From Gp13-AA77 sp036521995 (GTDB lineage: Bacteria > Acidobacteriota > Terriglobia > UBA7540), in contig DATDGR010000052.1 in assembly GCA_036521995.1 (NCBI GenBank), positions 1-45,072 on the forward strand: DNA of 45,072 nucleotides. The letters are read 5' to 3'. Below, piece by piece: positions 17,401 to 25,133 of the stretch (position 1 is the stretch's first letter; every line of letters begins with the position of its first letter). Under the pieces are notes generated by a model, which saw only the letters and a list, made by a program, of their open reading frames with translations, searched no databases and was not told the origin of the DNA. The position numbers and the translations under genes were made by a program.

Positions 17401-18223
17401 TGCGCGCATTCAGCGAGGTATTGCGGAAGTACTCGTAAGCGTCGCCGTGGAACTGGTTAGTGCCGGATTTGGTGCTGACGTCAGTGATGGAGCCGGCGCT
17501 GTTGGAATACTGCGCGTCAAAGTTGTTGGTCTCGATCCGAAACTCCTGTACGAAGTCTGGGGACGGCTGGGCGTCGGAGCCGCCGCTCAGGCCCTTGTTG
17601 GCCACGCCGTCAAACAGGAAGCCGTTGAAGTTGGCGCGCGCGCCGTTGATATTCGTCTGCGAGCCTCCGTTGGTGGCCTCCATGTCGATGCCGGTGGAGT
17701 TCACGGCGCCGGGCACAAGCTGCATCAACTGATACACGTTGCGCCCGTTAAGGGGCAGATTCTGGACCTCAGTCGAGCTCACCAGGTTGGACAGGCGGCC
17801 GGAATCCGTATTGACCAGCGGTGCGGCCGCTTCCACCGTCACCGTCTGATTCGCCGCTCCCACCTCCAGCTTGACGTCCACCCGTAACGTCTGGTCTACC
17901 GTCAAGGTGAGGTCCTTGTTCTCGAAGGTCCTGAAGCCAGAGGCGGTCACCTGGACGGCGTACGTGCCGGGCAGCACCGACGTGATCCGATAGATGCCCG
18001 CGGTCGAGGTCTTCAAATTATAGACAACCCCGGTGGCCTGGTTGGTGACCTTCACGGTGACGTTGGGGACCACCGCGCCGGTTGCGTCGGTGACCAGTCC
18101 GGTGATGGTCCCATTGGTGCCTTGCCCCAGCAGAATCCCGGTTCCGATCAGGCTGAAACAGGCCAGTGCCAACAAGCAAAGTTGAAGCCTCCGAACGACG
18201 TCTCTCCTCCGCGACTTCGTCAT
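14432..18223 (-). CDS. Oar-like TonB-dependent receptor with carboxypeptidase-regulatory domain
   Basis: 1263 residues from ATG 18221-18223, which has AAGGAG seven bases upstream; a longer frame to 18379 lacks such support. A signal peptide (LQLCLLALACFSLIGTGILLGQG) leads to a beta-sandwich regulatory-like domain at about 35-120 (GTITGLVTDATGAVVPNVTV, YAVQVTASGFRTFE). A plug domain with LPLNGRNVYQLMQLVPG and TNINGARANFNGFLFDGV follows, then a long outer-membrane barrel ending in DPRQIQFGMKLFF with the terminal Phe expected for barrel insertion. Such receptors import oligosaccharides or peptides using TonB energy. No SusD partner or degradative enzyme is adjacent, so the substrate is open. Confidence 0.9.
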   Translation of the reverse strand: MTKSRRRDVVRRLQLCLLALACFSLIGTGILLGQGTNGTITGLVTDATGAVVPNVTVKVTNQATGVVYNLKTSTAGIYRITSVLPGTYAVQVTASGFRTFENKDLTLTVDQTLRVDVKLEVGAANQTVTVEAAAPLVNTDSGRLSNLVSSTEVQNLPLNGRNVYQLMQLVPGAVNSTGIDMEATNGGSQTNINGARANFNGFLFDGVANKGLSGGSDAQPSPDFVQEFRIETNNFDAQYSNSAGSITDVSTKSGTNQFHGDAYEYFRNTSLNARNFFDGPSPAPWHMNQFGATIGGPIKKDKLFFFGGYEGERFRTAVSTLNFIESPQFRTGVEEADPNSVAALLYKSFQSPNPTSGITTVDQQVTANVTAGPDMAQALNTPYVAGTTAMLTSAYEGYTDPCFMSSYLGVGMNAGVASLPNLTWGNPQTVANRSAALLGVTAAENAQIAHNIASACPGSGFVAPGVQPGALSRSAPMDGFVNTSVPTQATGVFYNGDQFTVRGDYQGEKNRIFTRVYYLQQKNPNVNPTSLAGPRGFVAPSTNSFPSVAFGFVHTFSPTIVNEFDFGYVRNQLSDIPNPAQFGVPEIDFDTGEPSFGAYNGYPQFFNENVYNYRDMVQISKGKHSIKVGAEYKRNYENSQFNVGRPDYAVFDPIYFADDLPYIEAAGVNPGLTTGTPAQLNTNIRAWRNYELGFFGQDDWKVTRKLTLNLGLRWDFFSPHTEKYNQATQLVLGPGNDQNSKLASINCESFIQSSTCLLPFGDTNTPNGGFTTAQSLFPSRYGDFAPRFGFAWDPKGDGKMSVRGGAALSFEGTFYNALSNSRWNLPFYSFNEACPICGLNGLPTYGPTNLDGSPNTSVAPTYSGAPNNVGAGPGGLGFQGNIQGWLPSNPDLAHLTGIVSPNYKLPYVEQFFLGVQRALTPSTVLEVNGVMTLGRHLFWAEDPNRVVGGAQNNVGQLDPCTGQMVPNTPLLNPCFGIMRTWETSVNSSYEALQVSLNKKYTHGLAFTSNYTWAHSIDLRSTWHALTSGGSATDANAVGEAGYSTDPNALYLERGDSLFDIRNRLVGTIEWQLPWYQSQQGFTGKLLGGWTTNLIFSLQSGFPFTVGAGTQDFNGTGIRGQRPDTPSFGNHTSLSPFDFEAGSAGNGLSVMQMLGTSNTSATCATAATTGCIGVFPVPTPGTDGNLGRNTFRGPGFGDTDFSLFKKIPLGHNDARYLQFRAEFFNLFNRTNLYPPNANLSSGTFGLSTQAFDPRQIQFGMKLFF

Positions 18224-18571
18224 GGGCGATCTCCTTGGATTTAGTCTTACGGCCGGCCGATGAAGCCGGACGAGCGAGGCGGGACCGAGCGGGTCCAGAT
18301 GACCCTGGAGACAAAGGAAAGCTGTACCGCCTCCGGTTCGGTACACGCCAACTCCTCTACACACCACCCGGCGAATCAAAAATTCAAGTAGCAGTGAACG
18401 GAACTTCCAGTACTCCCTCGGCCCAGATTAGTTACACCCGTTCTGGCATCGCTGTCAAGAAGAATCTTCTGAACGAAGGAAGGGAGGCAGTCTCTCATCG
18501 TGCGGGCCGCGAAGCGGCGGCATAAACCACAGCCCACGGGTCGTTGAGTTTGTGTGAAAACCGCGCAAGAC
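18224..18571. other. Leader/intergenic region upstream of the TonB receptor gene
   Basis: Apart from the candidate promoter at 18431-18458 and the ribosome binding site beside 18223, nothing is recognised. Open frames across it are shadows with Arg/Pro-rich products. Confidence 0.5.
18431..18458 (-). promoter_or_regulatory. Candidate sigma-70 promoter of the TonB receptor gene
   Basis: On the minus strand a perfect TTGACA (18458-18453) is followed after 16 bases by TGTAAC (18436-18431), four of six to the -10 consensus. The predicted leader to the ATG at 18223 is about 200 bases. Confidence 0.4.
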
Positions 18572-18988
18572 TCAGGGAGCGATCTCTCCGCGCAAGCGCT
18601 TTGCGACCTTCTCAATCTCTTTGAGCTGCTGGGCGATGTCCTTGGGAAGCATGCCCTTGGAAACTTGGTCCACCTCGCCGGGAATCTTGCCCGCGAGCGC
18701 AGCAAGTTCCTCGGCGTCCTTGCGGGTCTTGGCCGCGTCAAAGTGCCTCTGGGGGCTGACCTGTGTAGGCGGGCCCTCGAAATCCGCCGGGGGACGGGGC
18801 GGCGGAGCGTGGATCTCGATCGGTTCGGAAGGCGGAGCGGTGCTGGGCGGCGCGTTGGGCGGCCCTTGCTGGCCGGGAGGAAAGGCCAGCAATCGGTCAA
18901 GATCATGGGTTGCCAGGCCTAAGGCAAGGGCCACGCCGCAGCCAAGTGTAAGTACGGCGAGTGCTACGATTGGTGTGGGAGGCTTCAT
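18572..18988 (-). CDS. Small secreted or membrane-anchored proline-rich protein
   Basis: 138 residues, not recognised. The N-terminal PIVALAVLTLGCGVALALGLA is a signal anchor or signal peptide; the Cys in LTLGCG could also be read as a lipobox, though the fit is poor. Residues 35-75 are very proline-rich (a likely extended linker), and the C-terminal half is charged and helical (AAKTRKDAEELAALAGKIPG, QQLKEIEKVAKRLRGEI). The ATG has GAAGGGGG five bases upstream. It may share the leader region with the TonB receptor gene 348 bases downstream but has no known partner. Confidence 0.65.
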   Translation of the reverse strand: MKPPTPIVALAVLTLGCGVALALGLATHDLDRLLAFPPGQQGPPNAPPSTAPPSEPIEIHAPPPRPPADFEGPPTQVSPQRHFDAAKTRKDAEELAALAGKIPGEVDQVSKGMLPKDIAQQLKEIEKVAKRLRGEIAP

Positions 18989-19715
18989 CGTTACCCCCTT
19001 CCGAGATTTTCGCCTATTCTAAACGCGTCGCCGGAAAAGTGAAAGCTGCGATCTCAGCGGTCGCCACGCGCTGGGTGGCGCATACATCGTCTTGTGATGT
19101 ATGCGATCAAGGCGCCCTGGGCCTTGTTCCTCGGGCCGCAAGAGCCCACGACGAGAAAATGCGCTCGTCGAGGCTACCAATTCTCCAAGCTGGGCGGTCC
19201 CACGAATTGACCGGCGATTGACCAACGCTTGACTTGAGTGGCGGGGCTCCCGCGCCTCATCATGATCCTGTCCGGCCGGAGATCAAGCAGGAGTTGCGAT
19301 GCGCGTGATGCCGCTGTTTCAATCCTCCATCCTAGCCCTCGCTCAGCCGGCCGCCAGGCCGGCCTCCAATTGCCCGGCCGGTCCGGGAGGCTCTGCCGGC
19401 AAGGGCCAATTTGGCCCCCCCCTCCCCCCCGGTCGAAAAATTTCAAAAACGAACCTGAGAAGCTGTTTAGAATCAACAAAAATGTCAAAAAACGAACCTA
19501 GAACGAACCTAAACGAACCCGAGCTTTGATGATGGTAACCTAAGTAAGTCGCTTAGAATCAGCAAGGCGTTTTGCGGAGGGAGAAAACGAACCCGAGATG
19601 CTCAACCCCAAAGAAATCAGTAAGAAAGAGGCCGATGGCTCACCCTCGACTCGCGCAGCTTGAAAAAGGCGATTTGACCGGAGTCGATCAACAATCCGAT
19701 GTCTGAGCGCCGCGT
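18989..19715. other. Long intergenic region with a repeat cluster
   Basis: No supported gene in over 700 bases. The first part shows only antisense-type open frames. From 19420 the composition becomes A-rich with a poly-C run near 19417-19433, and the AACGAACC cluster begins. The last 120 bases before the SDR gene stop show nothing. Confidence 0.5.
19448..19593 (+). repeat. AACGAACC repeat cluster (NEPE-type)
   Basis: AACGAACC occurs five times in 146 bases, at 19448, 19491, 19502, 19512 and 19586, and TTAGAATCARCAA twice (19467-19479, 19553-19565). Plus-strand reading gives NEPEKLFRINKNVKK and NLNEPEL, the same NEP peptide theme as the repeats at 42803 and 42999. No ribosome binding site or full gene accompanies it. 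Confidence 0.75.
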
Positions 19716-20456
19716 TCAGATCACAAATCCACCGCTCACATTGATCGATTGTCCGGTGACGAAGCGGGCCTCTTCCGAGCACAGGAACAGCACGACATCC
19801 GCAATCTGCTCCGCGTCTCCTAGTTTTCCGAAGGGGTGACGCGCCATCAGGCGCTGCCGCGTTGCCGGGTCGGCAAGATGCTCGACCGTCATACCGGTTT
19901 CCACCATTCCCGGCGCCACCGCGTTCACCCGGATGCGGCGCGGCGCCAGTTCCAGGGCCCAGTTTCGCGTGAAGGAGTCCACCGCTGCCTTGCTGGCGCG
20001 ATACAGGCTCCGTCCCTCGGCCGACGCCGTGCGGCCGGCGACAGACGAAAGATTCACGATGCGCGCGCCATCCCGCAGCGAGGGTAGCAGCGCCTGCGTG
20101 AGCCAGAACACTCCGAGCACGTTGGCGAACACCACCTCTTTCGCGGTCTCGGCACTGGTGCCGCCAAGGGGGGTCAGCCGCCAGACGCCGGCGTTGTTGA
20201 CGAGCATATCGAGCGGCGTGGTTCGAAGCTCCACGCCCAAGCGCTCGATGTCCGCGAGCGAGGTCAGGTCTGCCTGCACCAGCCGGGCTCCGCCAGCCTC
20301 GGAGCTCGCCTCCGCCGCCGCGGAGCGATTGGCGCGGTAATGAAGGATCACCTGGGCTCCCGCTTGCGCCAGCCGCCGGGCGATGGCTCGGCCGATGCCG
20401 CGGGAGCTCCCGGTCACCAAGGCGACCTGGCCTTTGAGACTGTGAGGCGGCTGCAC
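19716..20456 (-). CDS. SDR family oxidoreductase (FabG-like)
   Basis: 246 residues, a full-length classical short-chain dehydrogenase. NAD(P) binding TGSSRGIGR (15-23), NNAG (87-90), catalytic S138 in NLSSVAG, and Y152-x3-K156 in LYRASKAA. The C-terminus VTGQSINVSGGFVI is the usual FabG-like end. The Arg in TGSSRGIGR and the following RANRS suggest NADPH use. Could be a 3-oxoacyl-ACP reductase or a reductase of another carbonyl substrate; there is no fatty-acid gene beside it to decide. Single gene, divergent from the M61 peptidase gene. Confidence 0.9.
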   Translation of the reverse strand: MQPPHSLKGQVALVTGSSRGIGRAIARRLAQAGAQVILHYRANRSAAAEASSEAGGARLVQADLTSLADIERLGVELRTTPLDMLVNNAGVWRLTPLGGTSAETAKEVVFANVLGVFWLTQALLPSLRDGARIVNLSSVAGRTASAEGRSLYRASKAAVDSFTRNWALELAPRRIRVNAVAPGMVETGMTVEHLADPATRQRLMARHPFGKLGDAEQIADVVLFLCSEEARFVTGQSINVSGGFVI

Positions 20457-20628
20457 GTTCGAAGGTCCTCCGGCTCGAAAGGCCTAGTTTAGCGGATCGC
20501 TGTTGAACCTGTACGATGCAAGCCGCATGGGGCGGTCGTGCGACCAGGCTCCCAAGCCCGCAAAAATCCTGAGGCGTGCTATAGTCGGCTTTGGCCTTCG
20601 GCGCCGGGCGGCGCCATTTCAGAGAACC

Positions 20629-22461
20629 ATGCGTCGACTTCAGCCTACCGGCCTGAGGACAGCGGCGGTCTTCAGGCGATCACCTGGACTGTTCCTCACC
20701 GCTCTGGGATTTCTCGCGACTGCTTTCAGCGCGGCCGCCTCCGAGCCTTCTGCTCCGATTCGCTACCAGCTCGATCTTCGCCAGCCGGCCAGCCATCTGG
20801 TGCGCGTGCAGATGACGGTTTCGGATGCGCCTCCCACTCTCCGGATCCAGTTTCCGGCCTGGAACGCACTGTACCAGATCCGGGACTTTGTCCGGCACGT
20901 TCAGGATCTCGAGGGGACGTGCGACGGCACGGCTTCCGATCTCACCGCGATCGACGTCGACACCTGGGAGACCGGGCCCAAGCCTTGCCACGAGCTGACG
21001 GTCCGGTACGCCGTGTACGCCAACGAGGAGAGCGTGTTCTCCGCCATTCTGAATGACCAGCACGCCTTCCTGAACCTCGCCCAGGTGCTGTTCTACTTGC
21101 CTTCGAATCGGAGCCGTGGCGCACGGGTCACGTTTCTGTTGCCGGAAGGCTGGAAGCTGTCGACTCTCCTCGACCAGGACGGAACCTCGGGCGAGTACAC
21201 GGCGCCTAACTATGACCGGTTGGCGGATAGCCCCGTAGAAGCGGGCAATTTTGACGAGTATTCCTACCGGCAGGGCGCTGCCGAATACCGCATCGTGGTC
21301 TATTCCGACGAAGACAAATCCAAGAAGCTCGCCCCGAAGCTGGTAGAAGCCGTCAAGAAGATCACGGCCGCCGAAACGGCTCTGATGCAGGATGTGCCCT
21401 TTCAGCGCTACACATTTATCTTTCACTTTCTGCCGTCGGGCGGCGGGGGGATGGAGCACGCCAACGGCACGGCGATCGGCTTCGCTGACGGCGAGTTGGA
21501 GTCAAACTGGGAGGAGCTGGAAGCCACCATCGCGCATGAGTTCTTCCACCTTTGGAATGTGAAGCGCATCCGGCCTCAGGGACTGGAGCCGATCGACTAC
21601 ATCCACGGGAATGATACCCGCGATCTGTGGTTCTCGGAGGGCATCACGAGTACTTATGAGGAACTCGTGCTGGTGCGATCGGGTCTGATCAGCCGCCAGA
21701 GGTTCTACGAACGCCTGGCGGGCAAGATCGGGGCTGTGGAAGAGCGTCCTGCACGACGCTGGGAGAGTGCGGAGCTGGCCGGAATCGACGCTTGGCTCGA
21801 AGGATACCCGGATTACTTTCGCCCGGAGCGCAGCATCTCTTATTACGACAAGGGTGAGCTGCTCGGGTTTCTTCTGGATCTTGCGATGCGGCAGGCGAGC
21901 CAGGGTCGCGCCGGTCTTGACGATCTTATGCGAGCTCTCAACCGCGATTTTGCTGAGCGCGGCCGCCTTTTTCAGGATACGGACCTCATCTCGCTCGCCA
22001 ACCGGCTTACGGGCGGCAAACTCGATACCGCCGCGTTTTTTCGGGACGATGTGATGGGAGCCCGCCAGCTCGATTACCAGGGGTATCTCGGCTATGCGGG
22101 TCTCACCCTGACGCAAGACACGAGGGAGGTTCCGGACTGGGGATTCCGGGCAGTGCAGCTATTCGGGGGGACAGTTCAGGTGGAGTCTGTGGAAGGCGAA
22201 GGCCCGGCTGAGCAGGCCGGCCTGCGGCCGGGAGACACGATCAGCACTCTGAACGGCCAGCCGCTGACGGTCGCTCCTGACCGCGTCTCCGGGGTGAAGC
22301 CCGGCCAGAGAGTGGAATTGGAGGTCCGGCGCGGGTCCCGCAAGCTGGCGATCAAGTTTCAACTGGGCAGGTCGGCGGAAACGCGCTACCGGATCGAGGA
22401 AAACCCCCTGGCGTCGGCGGATGAAGTCAGGCTGCGCGAGGGCTGGCTCCTCGGGACGTAG
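20629..22461 (+). CDS. M61 family metallopeptidase with PDZ domain
   Basis: 610 residues from ATG 20629, chosen because it begins right before a signal peptide (RRSPGLFLTALGFLATAF then SAAAS). Zinc site: H303-E-F-F-H307 in IAHEFFHLWNVKR with the third ligand E337 in WFSEGITSTYEE, the glycyl-aminopeptidase-like arrangement. A beta-sandwich N-terminal domain precedes it (RYQLDLRQPASHLVRVQMTV) and a PDZ domain lies near 515-590 (AEQAGLRPGDTISTLNGQPL). Likely a periplasmic peptidase that trims N-termini. The PlsC gene follows 27 bases later, so the two may be cotranscribed. Confidence 0.92.
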   Translation: MRRLQPTGLRTAAVFRRSPGLFLTALGFLATAFSAAASEPSAPIRYQLDLRQPASHLVRVQMTVSDAPPTLRIQFPAWNALYQIRDFVRHVQDLEGTCDGTASDLTAIDVDTWETGPKPCHELTVRYAVYANEESVFSAILNDQHAFLNLAQVLFYLPSNRSRGARVTFLLPEGWKLSTLLDQDGTSGEYTAPNYDRLADSPVEAGNFDEYSYRQGAAEYRIVVYSDEDKSKKLAPKLVEAVKKITAAETALMQDVPFQRYTFIFHFLPSGGGGMEHANGTAIGFADGELESNWEELEATIAHEFFHLWNVKRIRPQGLEPIDYIHGNDTRDLWFSEGITSTYEELVLVRSGLISRQRFYERLAGKIGAVEERPARRWESAELAGIDAWLEGYPDYFRPERSISYYDKGELLGFLLDLAMRQASQGRAGLDDLMRALNRDFAERGRLFQDTDLISLANRLTGGKLDTAAFFRDDVMGARQLDYQGYLGYAGLTLTQDTREVPDWGFRAVQLFGGTVQVESVEGEGPAEQAGLRPGDTISTLNGQPLTVAPDRVSGVKPGQRVELEVRRGSRKLAIKFQLGRSAETRYRIEENPLASADEVRLREGWLLGT

Positions 22462-22488
22462 GCCAACTGACGGCCGGCTGGTGAACCG

Positions 22489-23223
22489 ATGTTGCGCGCG
22501 ATCTTCCTCTTCCTGATAACCCTCCTTTTTGTCTTGCTGCTGGGCGTCCCGCTGCTGATCTACGCTGCCATCACTCGCAATAGTGACCCTCTTTATCACG
22601 TTGGAGTTTACTGTGCCGCCGTTCTGCTGCGGCTCGGAGGCATCCGAACCGAAGTGCAGGGGCGGGACAGGATTCCTGCCGGACGGGCGGTGGTTTTCAT
22701 GGCGAATCACCAAAGCAATGTCGATCCACCGGCGATCTTCGCCTGCCTGCCGCCCGTGCTTGTGATCGCCAAGAAGGAGTCATTCCGCATTCCAGTACTC
22801 GGGCCCGCTATGCGGATGCGTGGGTTCATCCCCATCGACCGTAAGGACCGCGAACGGGCCATCGAGGCCGTGCAGAAAGCGGCTCTGGCCCTGCGCGCCG
22901 GCAGTTCCTTCTTGGTCTTCCCGGAGGGCACGCGCAGCCCGGACGGACGCCTGCAACCCTTCAAGAAGGGAGCGTTCATCCTCGCCCTCGAGGCCAGCGT
23001 CCCGATCGTGCCCGTGTCTCTCTCAGGGGCGTGCCGGATCATGCGGAAGGGTGACCTGGCGATCCACGCCGGCACCATGCGGATCACGTTTCATAACCCG
23101 ATTCCGACCGAGGATCGCCGTATAGACGACGGGCTCATGGACGAAGTCCGCGGGGCCATTCTTCAGGGACTGGCGGAAGACGAGTGGCCGATCGAGGAAC
23201 CGAGCTCCCGGCCGCATACGTGA
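22489..23223 (+). CDS. plsC: 1-acyl-sn-glycerol-3-phosphate acyltransferase (PlsC family)
   Basis: 244 residues. Adds the second acyl chain to lysophosphatidic acid at the cytoplasmic face of the inner membrane. An N-terminal membrane helix (FLFLITLLFVLLLGVPLLIY) precedes the HX4D motif H74-QSNV-D79, then KKESFRIPVLGPAM (binding region), FPEGTRS (144-150) and VPIVPVSLSGA. All four PlsC blocks are present and length is normal. Follows the M61 gene closely; a tRNA promoter begins just after its stop. Confidence 0.92.
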   Translation: MLRAIFLFLITLLFVLLLGVPLLIYAAITRNSDPLYHVGVYCAAVLLRLGGIRTEVQGRDRIPAGRAVVFMANHQSNVDPPAIFACLPPVLVIAKKESFRIPVLGPAMRMRGFIPIDRKDRERAIEAVQKAALALRAGSSFLVFPEGTRSPDGRLQPFKKGAFILALEASVPIVPVSLSGACRIMRKGDLAIHAGTMRITFHNPIPTEDRRIDDGLMDEVRGAILQGLAEDEWPIEEPSSRPHT

Positions 23224-23245
23224 AGCAAGCACGCGGTCGACGACG

Positions 23246-23254
23246 TGTTATACT
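23246..23254 (+). promoter_or_regulatory. Extended -10 promoter for tRNA-Ala
   Basis: TGTTATACT (TGn plus TATACT) lies about 50 bases before the mature tRNA start and about 23 bases after the plsC stop. No clear -35 is needed for an extended -10 promoter. Confidence 0.5.
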
Positions 23255-23304
23255 GACCAGAATGATCGGGCAAGTCCGAACCTGAAGGGCTTGCTGGATC
23301 ATGT

Positions 23305-23380
23305 GGGCGCGTAGCTCAGTTGGGAGAGCGCGGCGTTCGCAACGCTGAGGTCGAGGGTTCGAATCCCTTCGCGTCCACCA
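23305..23380 (+). tRNA. tRNA-Ala (anticodon CGC)
   Basis: 76 bases with encoded CCA. Acceptor GGGCGCG pairs with CGCGTCC and contains the G3-U70 wobble pair that marks alanine tRNAs. D-stem GCTC/GAGC, anticodon stem CGGCG/CGCTG with loop TTCGCAA (anticodon CGC, reads GCG), T-stem GAGGG/CCCTT with TTCGAAT. All arms fold without mismatch beyond G-U pairs. Confidence 0.97.
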
Positions 23381-23749
23381 AATCGGAGCCGCTCCGTCTA
23401 CAATTTTCGGGATACCATCCGTGGAATACTGCCCTGCCTCGACCCAAGCAGCGACCGACGTGAAGCACACGTGACCGAGAGTCTCGAGGCCTTTTGACGC
23501 TCATGTAGCCTCTTCGAGCCATGTGCAGAATCTGCCTTCCCGAGCGAGTGGCCAGCCCGAGATTTCCCCAGATTGCTCGCGCACCATCGGCCTAATCTTC
23601 CCTCCATTTAGGCCGATATTTGGTATGTTCCTGTGGCTCAACGAGCGACACAATGGCAGCCGAGCGGCTCGAGGGTCTTTTGGCATCGTGCTTGCTAGTA
23701 ACGTGATCGAGGTCGGGTGTTGGGCAAGTCAAAAGAAACGGGGCCGACT
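23381..23749. other. Intergenic region after the tRNA
   Basis: No gene is supported. The antisense frame across the tRNA (GFEPSTSALRT-type product) is a well-known artefact. The only structure noted is the inverted repeat at 23586-23617. Confidence 0.5.
23586..23617. other. Perfect 10-bp inverted repeat
   Basis: ATCGGCCTAA (23586-23595) and TTAGGCCGAT (23608-23617) are perfect inverted copies around a 12-base pyrimidine-rich loop. No U-tract follows on the plus strand. It could be a weak terminator, a protein site or the remains of a mobile element end. Confidence 0.6.
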
Positions 23750-23914
23750 ATGAGCCTTGAGCTGACTGACCCAACCTATGAGTGCGACGGATTCGCTTTG
23801 ACAGAGACCGGGCCGGACGAGCCTCTTGCCTGGTACAAAGTGGTCGGTATCGAGCTGGCGCTGTTTGTGGGCATTGTGGCGCCCCTGATTTGTGGCGCCT
23901 TCTTAGCGCGCTGA
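23750..23914 (+). CDS. Possible small single-helix membrane protein
   Basis: 54 residues. An acidic N-terminal half (ELTDPTYECDGFALTETGPD) leads to one convincing membrane helix (VGIELALFVGIVAPLICGAFL) ending in AR, an in-out topology. There is no strong ribosome binding site before ATG 23750, and no family is recognised. It is kept because the amphipathic-then-hydrophobic layout is not what random frames in this DNA give. Confidence 0.35.
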   Translation: MSLELTDPTYECDGFALTETGPDEPLAWYKVVGIELALFVGIVAPLICGAFLAR

Positions 23915-24004
23915 ATCGCTCGCCACCGGCGTCGCCTGGCGGGTGCGGTCCGTCCGCGCTTGCCGCTCGTCCGTCTTTACCACTTCTCTCCGAAACCTCC
24001 CTTT

Positions 24005-24090
24005 CTAGGCGAACGCTCCCCGTTGCATCTCTCCGTGATATAGTCGCAGGCCCGGATGGCAAGAGTCATGAGGGTGAGCAATGCATTTGC
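24005..24090 (-). pseudogene. Remnant of a GMC oxidoreductase 3' end
   Basis: On the minus strand LTLMTLAIRACDYIT matches LTIMTLAMRACDHIA at the C-terminus of the intact GMC gene (25134-26801). After a one-base deletion the frame gives MQRGAFA and a TAG stop, exactly the end of the intact gene. The DNA is clearly homologous over roughly 80 bases (24005-24090 against 25134-25216). The rest of this copy is gone. Confidence 0.8.
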
Positions 24091-24161
24091 CGAGGGGAAG
24101 CCGCGGACCTCTCGACAGCGGGTCCGCACTATTCCTCGCGGTCGATCAAAAGGAGCGAAAT

Positions 24162-25124
24162 ATGGGTGCGGCACCAACTGGAAGCATTTTGATCGGCCTG
24201 GTGGACGGGACCCGACAGCCGCTTCCGGCCACCGTACAGTGGTCGGCCAGGATATTCGACGGCCGCTCTCCAAGCGAGTGGCAGGAGAGCGATGTCACCG
24301 GAACCGGGTCCGCGGAGCTCGTCAAGGGTCTGACGTTTTTCGACAATTTATTTGACAACTATACGGTGATCGTGTCCGCGAGCGGTTATCAAGGGGCGGC
24401 CTGGAAGCCGGTGCACATCGATCCGGCGAAGCCGGCGGCCATTGATTTGATCCTGATTCCCGACGACGCCCACTTGAACTTCAGTGGCGCGAGCTGGCAG
24501 ACCCTGAATAGTGTTCGTCCTCGCTTCGCGGACATAATCTCGACCGGCATCAACGACGCACACGACCGGTACGCCAATCTCATGGAAGAGTCCGGAGGAT
24601 TGGTGCTGGCTTGCCTGCTGAATCTGCTCACAGCCATGTCGCAGATCACGCTGCCGAGCGGTAAGAGTCCGCTCGACTACTACTGGCAGCCCATCTGGGA
24701 CGATCCGCAGTTTGCCATGGCGCAAGACAGGTTCTTTGCCTACGCGGATGAAGCCCTCATCGACGACGTGGTGAAGGCCGGCGTGATGGGATCGTTCGCC
24801 GAAGAGAAGGATCCCGGTACGCTCCATCCTGGTGCAACTCTCAGCTATAAGCAGACTCAGTTCGATGTGACCAATGTTCAATTGACCTTTCACCAGGGCA
24901 ATGCGAAGACCCTTGAGCGGCCGGACGGGTCGCCCGTCGACTGCGTCGTCGTGGAGCCCGACATCGACTACTTCAAGGACCTTCTGGCCCACTTCTTCCT
25001 CGAGGTTGTGCCGAACAAGGTTAGCGGAGGGCTCACCGACCCGAGAATGGTTTACGTCCTGAGATGGATGGCGGGCAAACAAGCGGGATCTGACTTCAAT
25101 CCGCTCTACACCATGACCCTGTGA
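24162..25124 (+). CDS. Protein of unknown function beside GMC oxidoreductase
   Basis: 320 residues from ATG 24162, chosen because AAGGAG lies seven bases upstream. No signal peptide is visible. Residues 5-110 look like a beta-sandwich of the regulatory-like or Ig-like kind (GSILIGLVDGTRQPLP, YTVIVSASGYQGAAWKPVHI then AAIDLILIP). The rest is mixed helix/strand with many acidic and aromatic residues (YYWQPIWDDPQFAMAQDRFF, CVVVEPDIDYFKDLLAHFF). Its stop lies nine bases from the convergent GMC stop, and a broken GMC 3' end lies upstream, so it may be an old partner of a GMC enzyme. I do not recognise the family. Confidence 0.7.
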   Translation: MGAAPTGSILIGLVDGTRQPLPATVQWSARIFDGRSPSEWQESDVTGTGSAELVKGLTFFDNLFDNYTVIVSASGYQGAAWKPVHIDPAKPAAIDLILIPDDAHLNFSGASWQTLNSVRPRFADIISTGINDAHDRYANLMEESGGLVLACLLNLLTAMSQITLPSGKSPLDYYWQPIWDDPQFAMAQDRFFAYADEALIDDVVKAGVMGSFAEEKDPGTLHPGATLSYKQTQFDVTNVQLTFHQGNAKTLERPDGSPVDCVVVEPDIDYFKDLLAHFFLEVVPNKVSGGLTDPRMVYVLRWMAGKQAGSDFNPLYTMTL

Positions 25125-25133
25125 GCAAACGCG

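Noticed and set aside
23316..23522. Minus-strand frame with GFEPSTSALRT product across the tRNA
   Set aside because: A classic antisense-tRNA artefact found in many genomes; not a gene.
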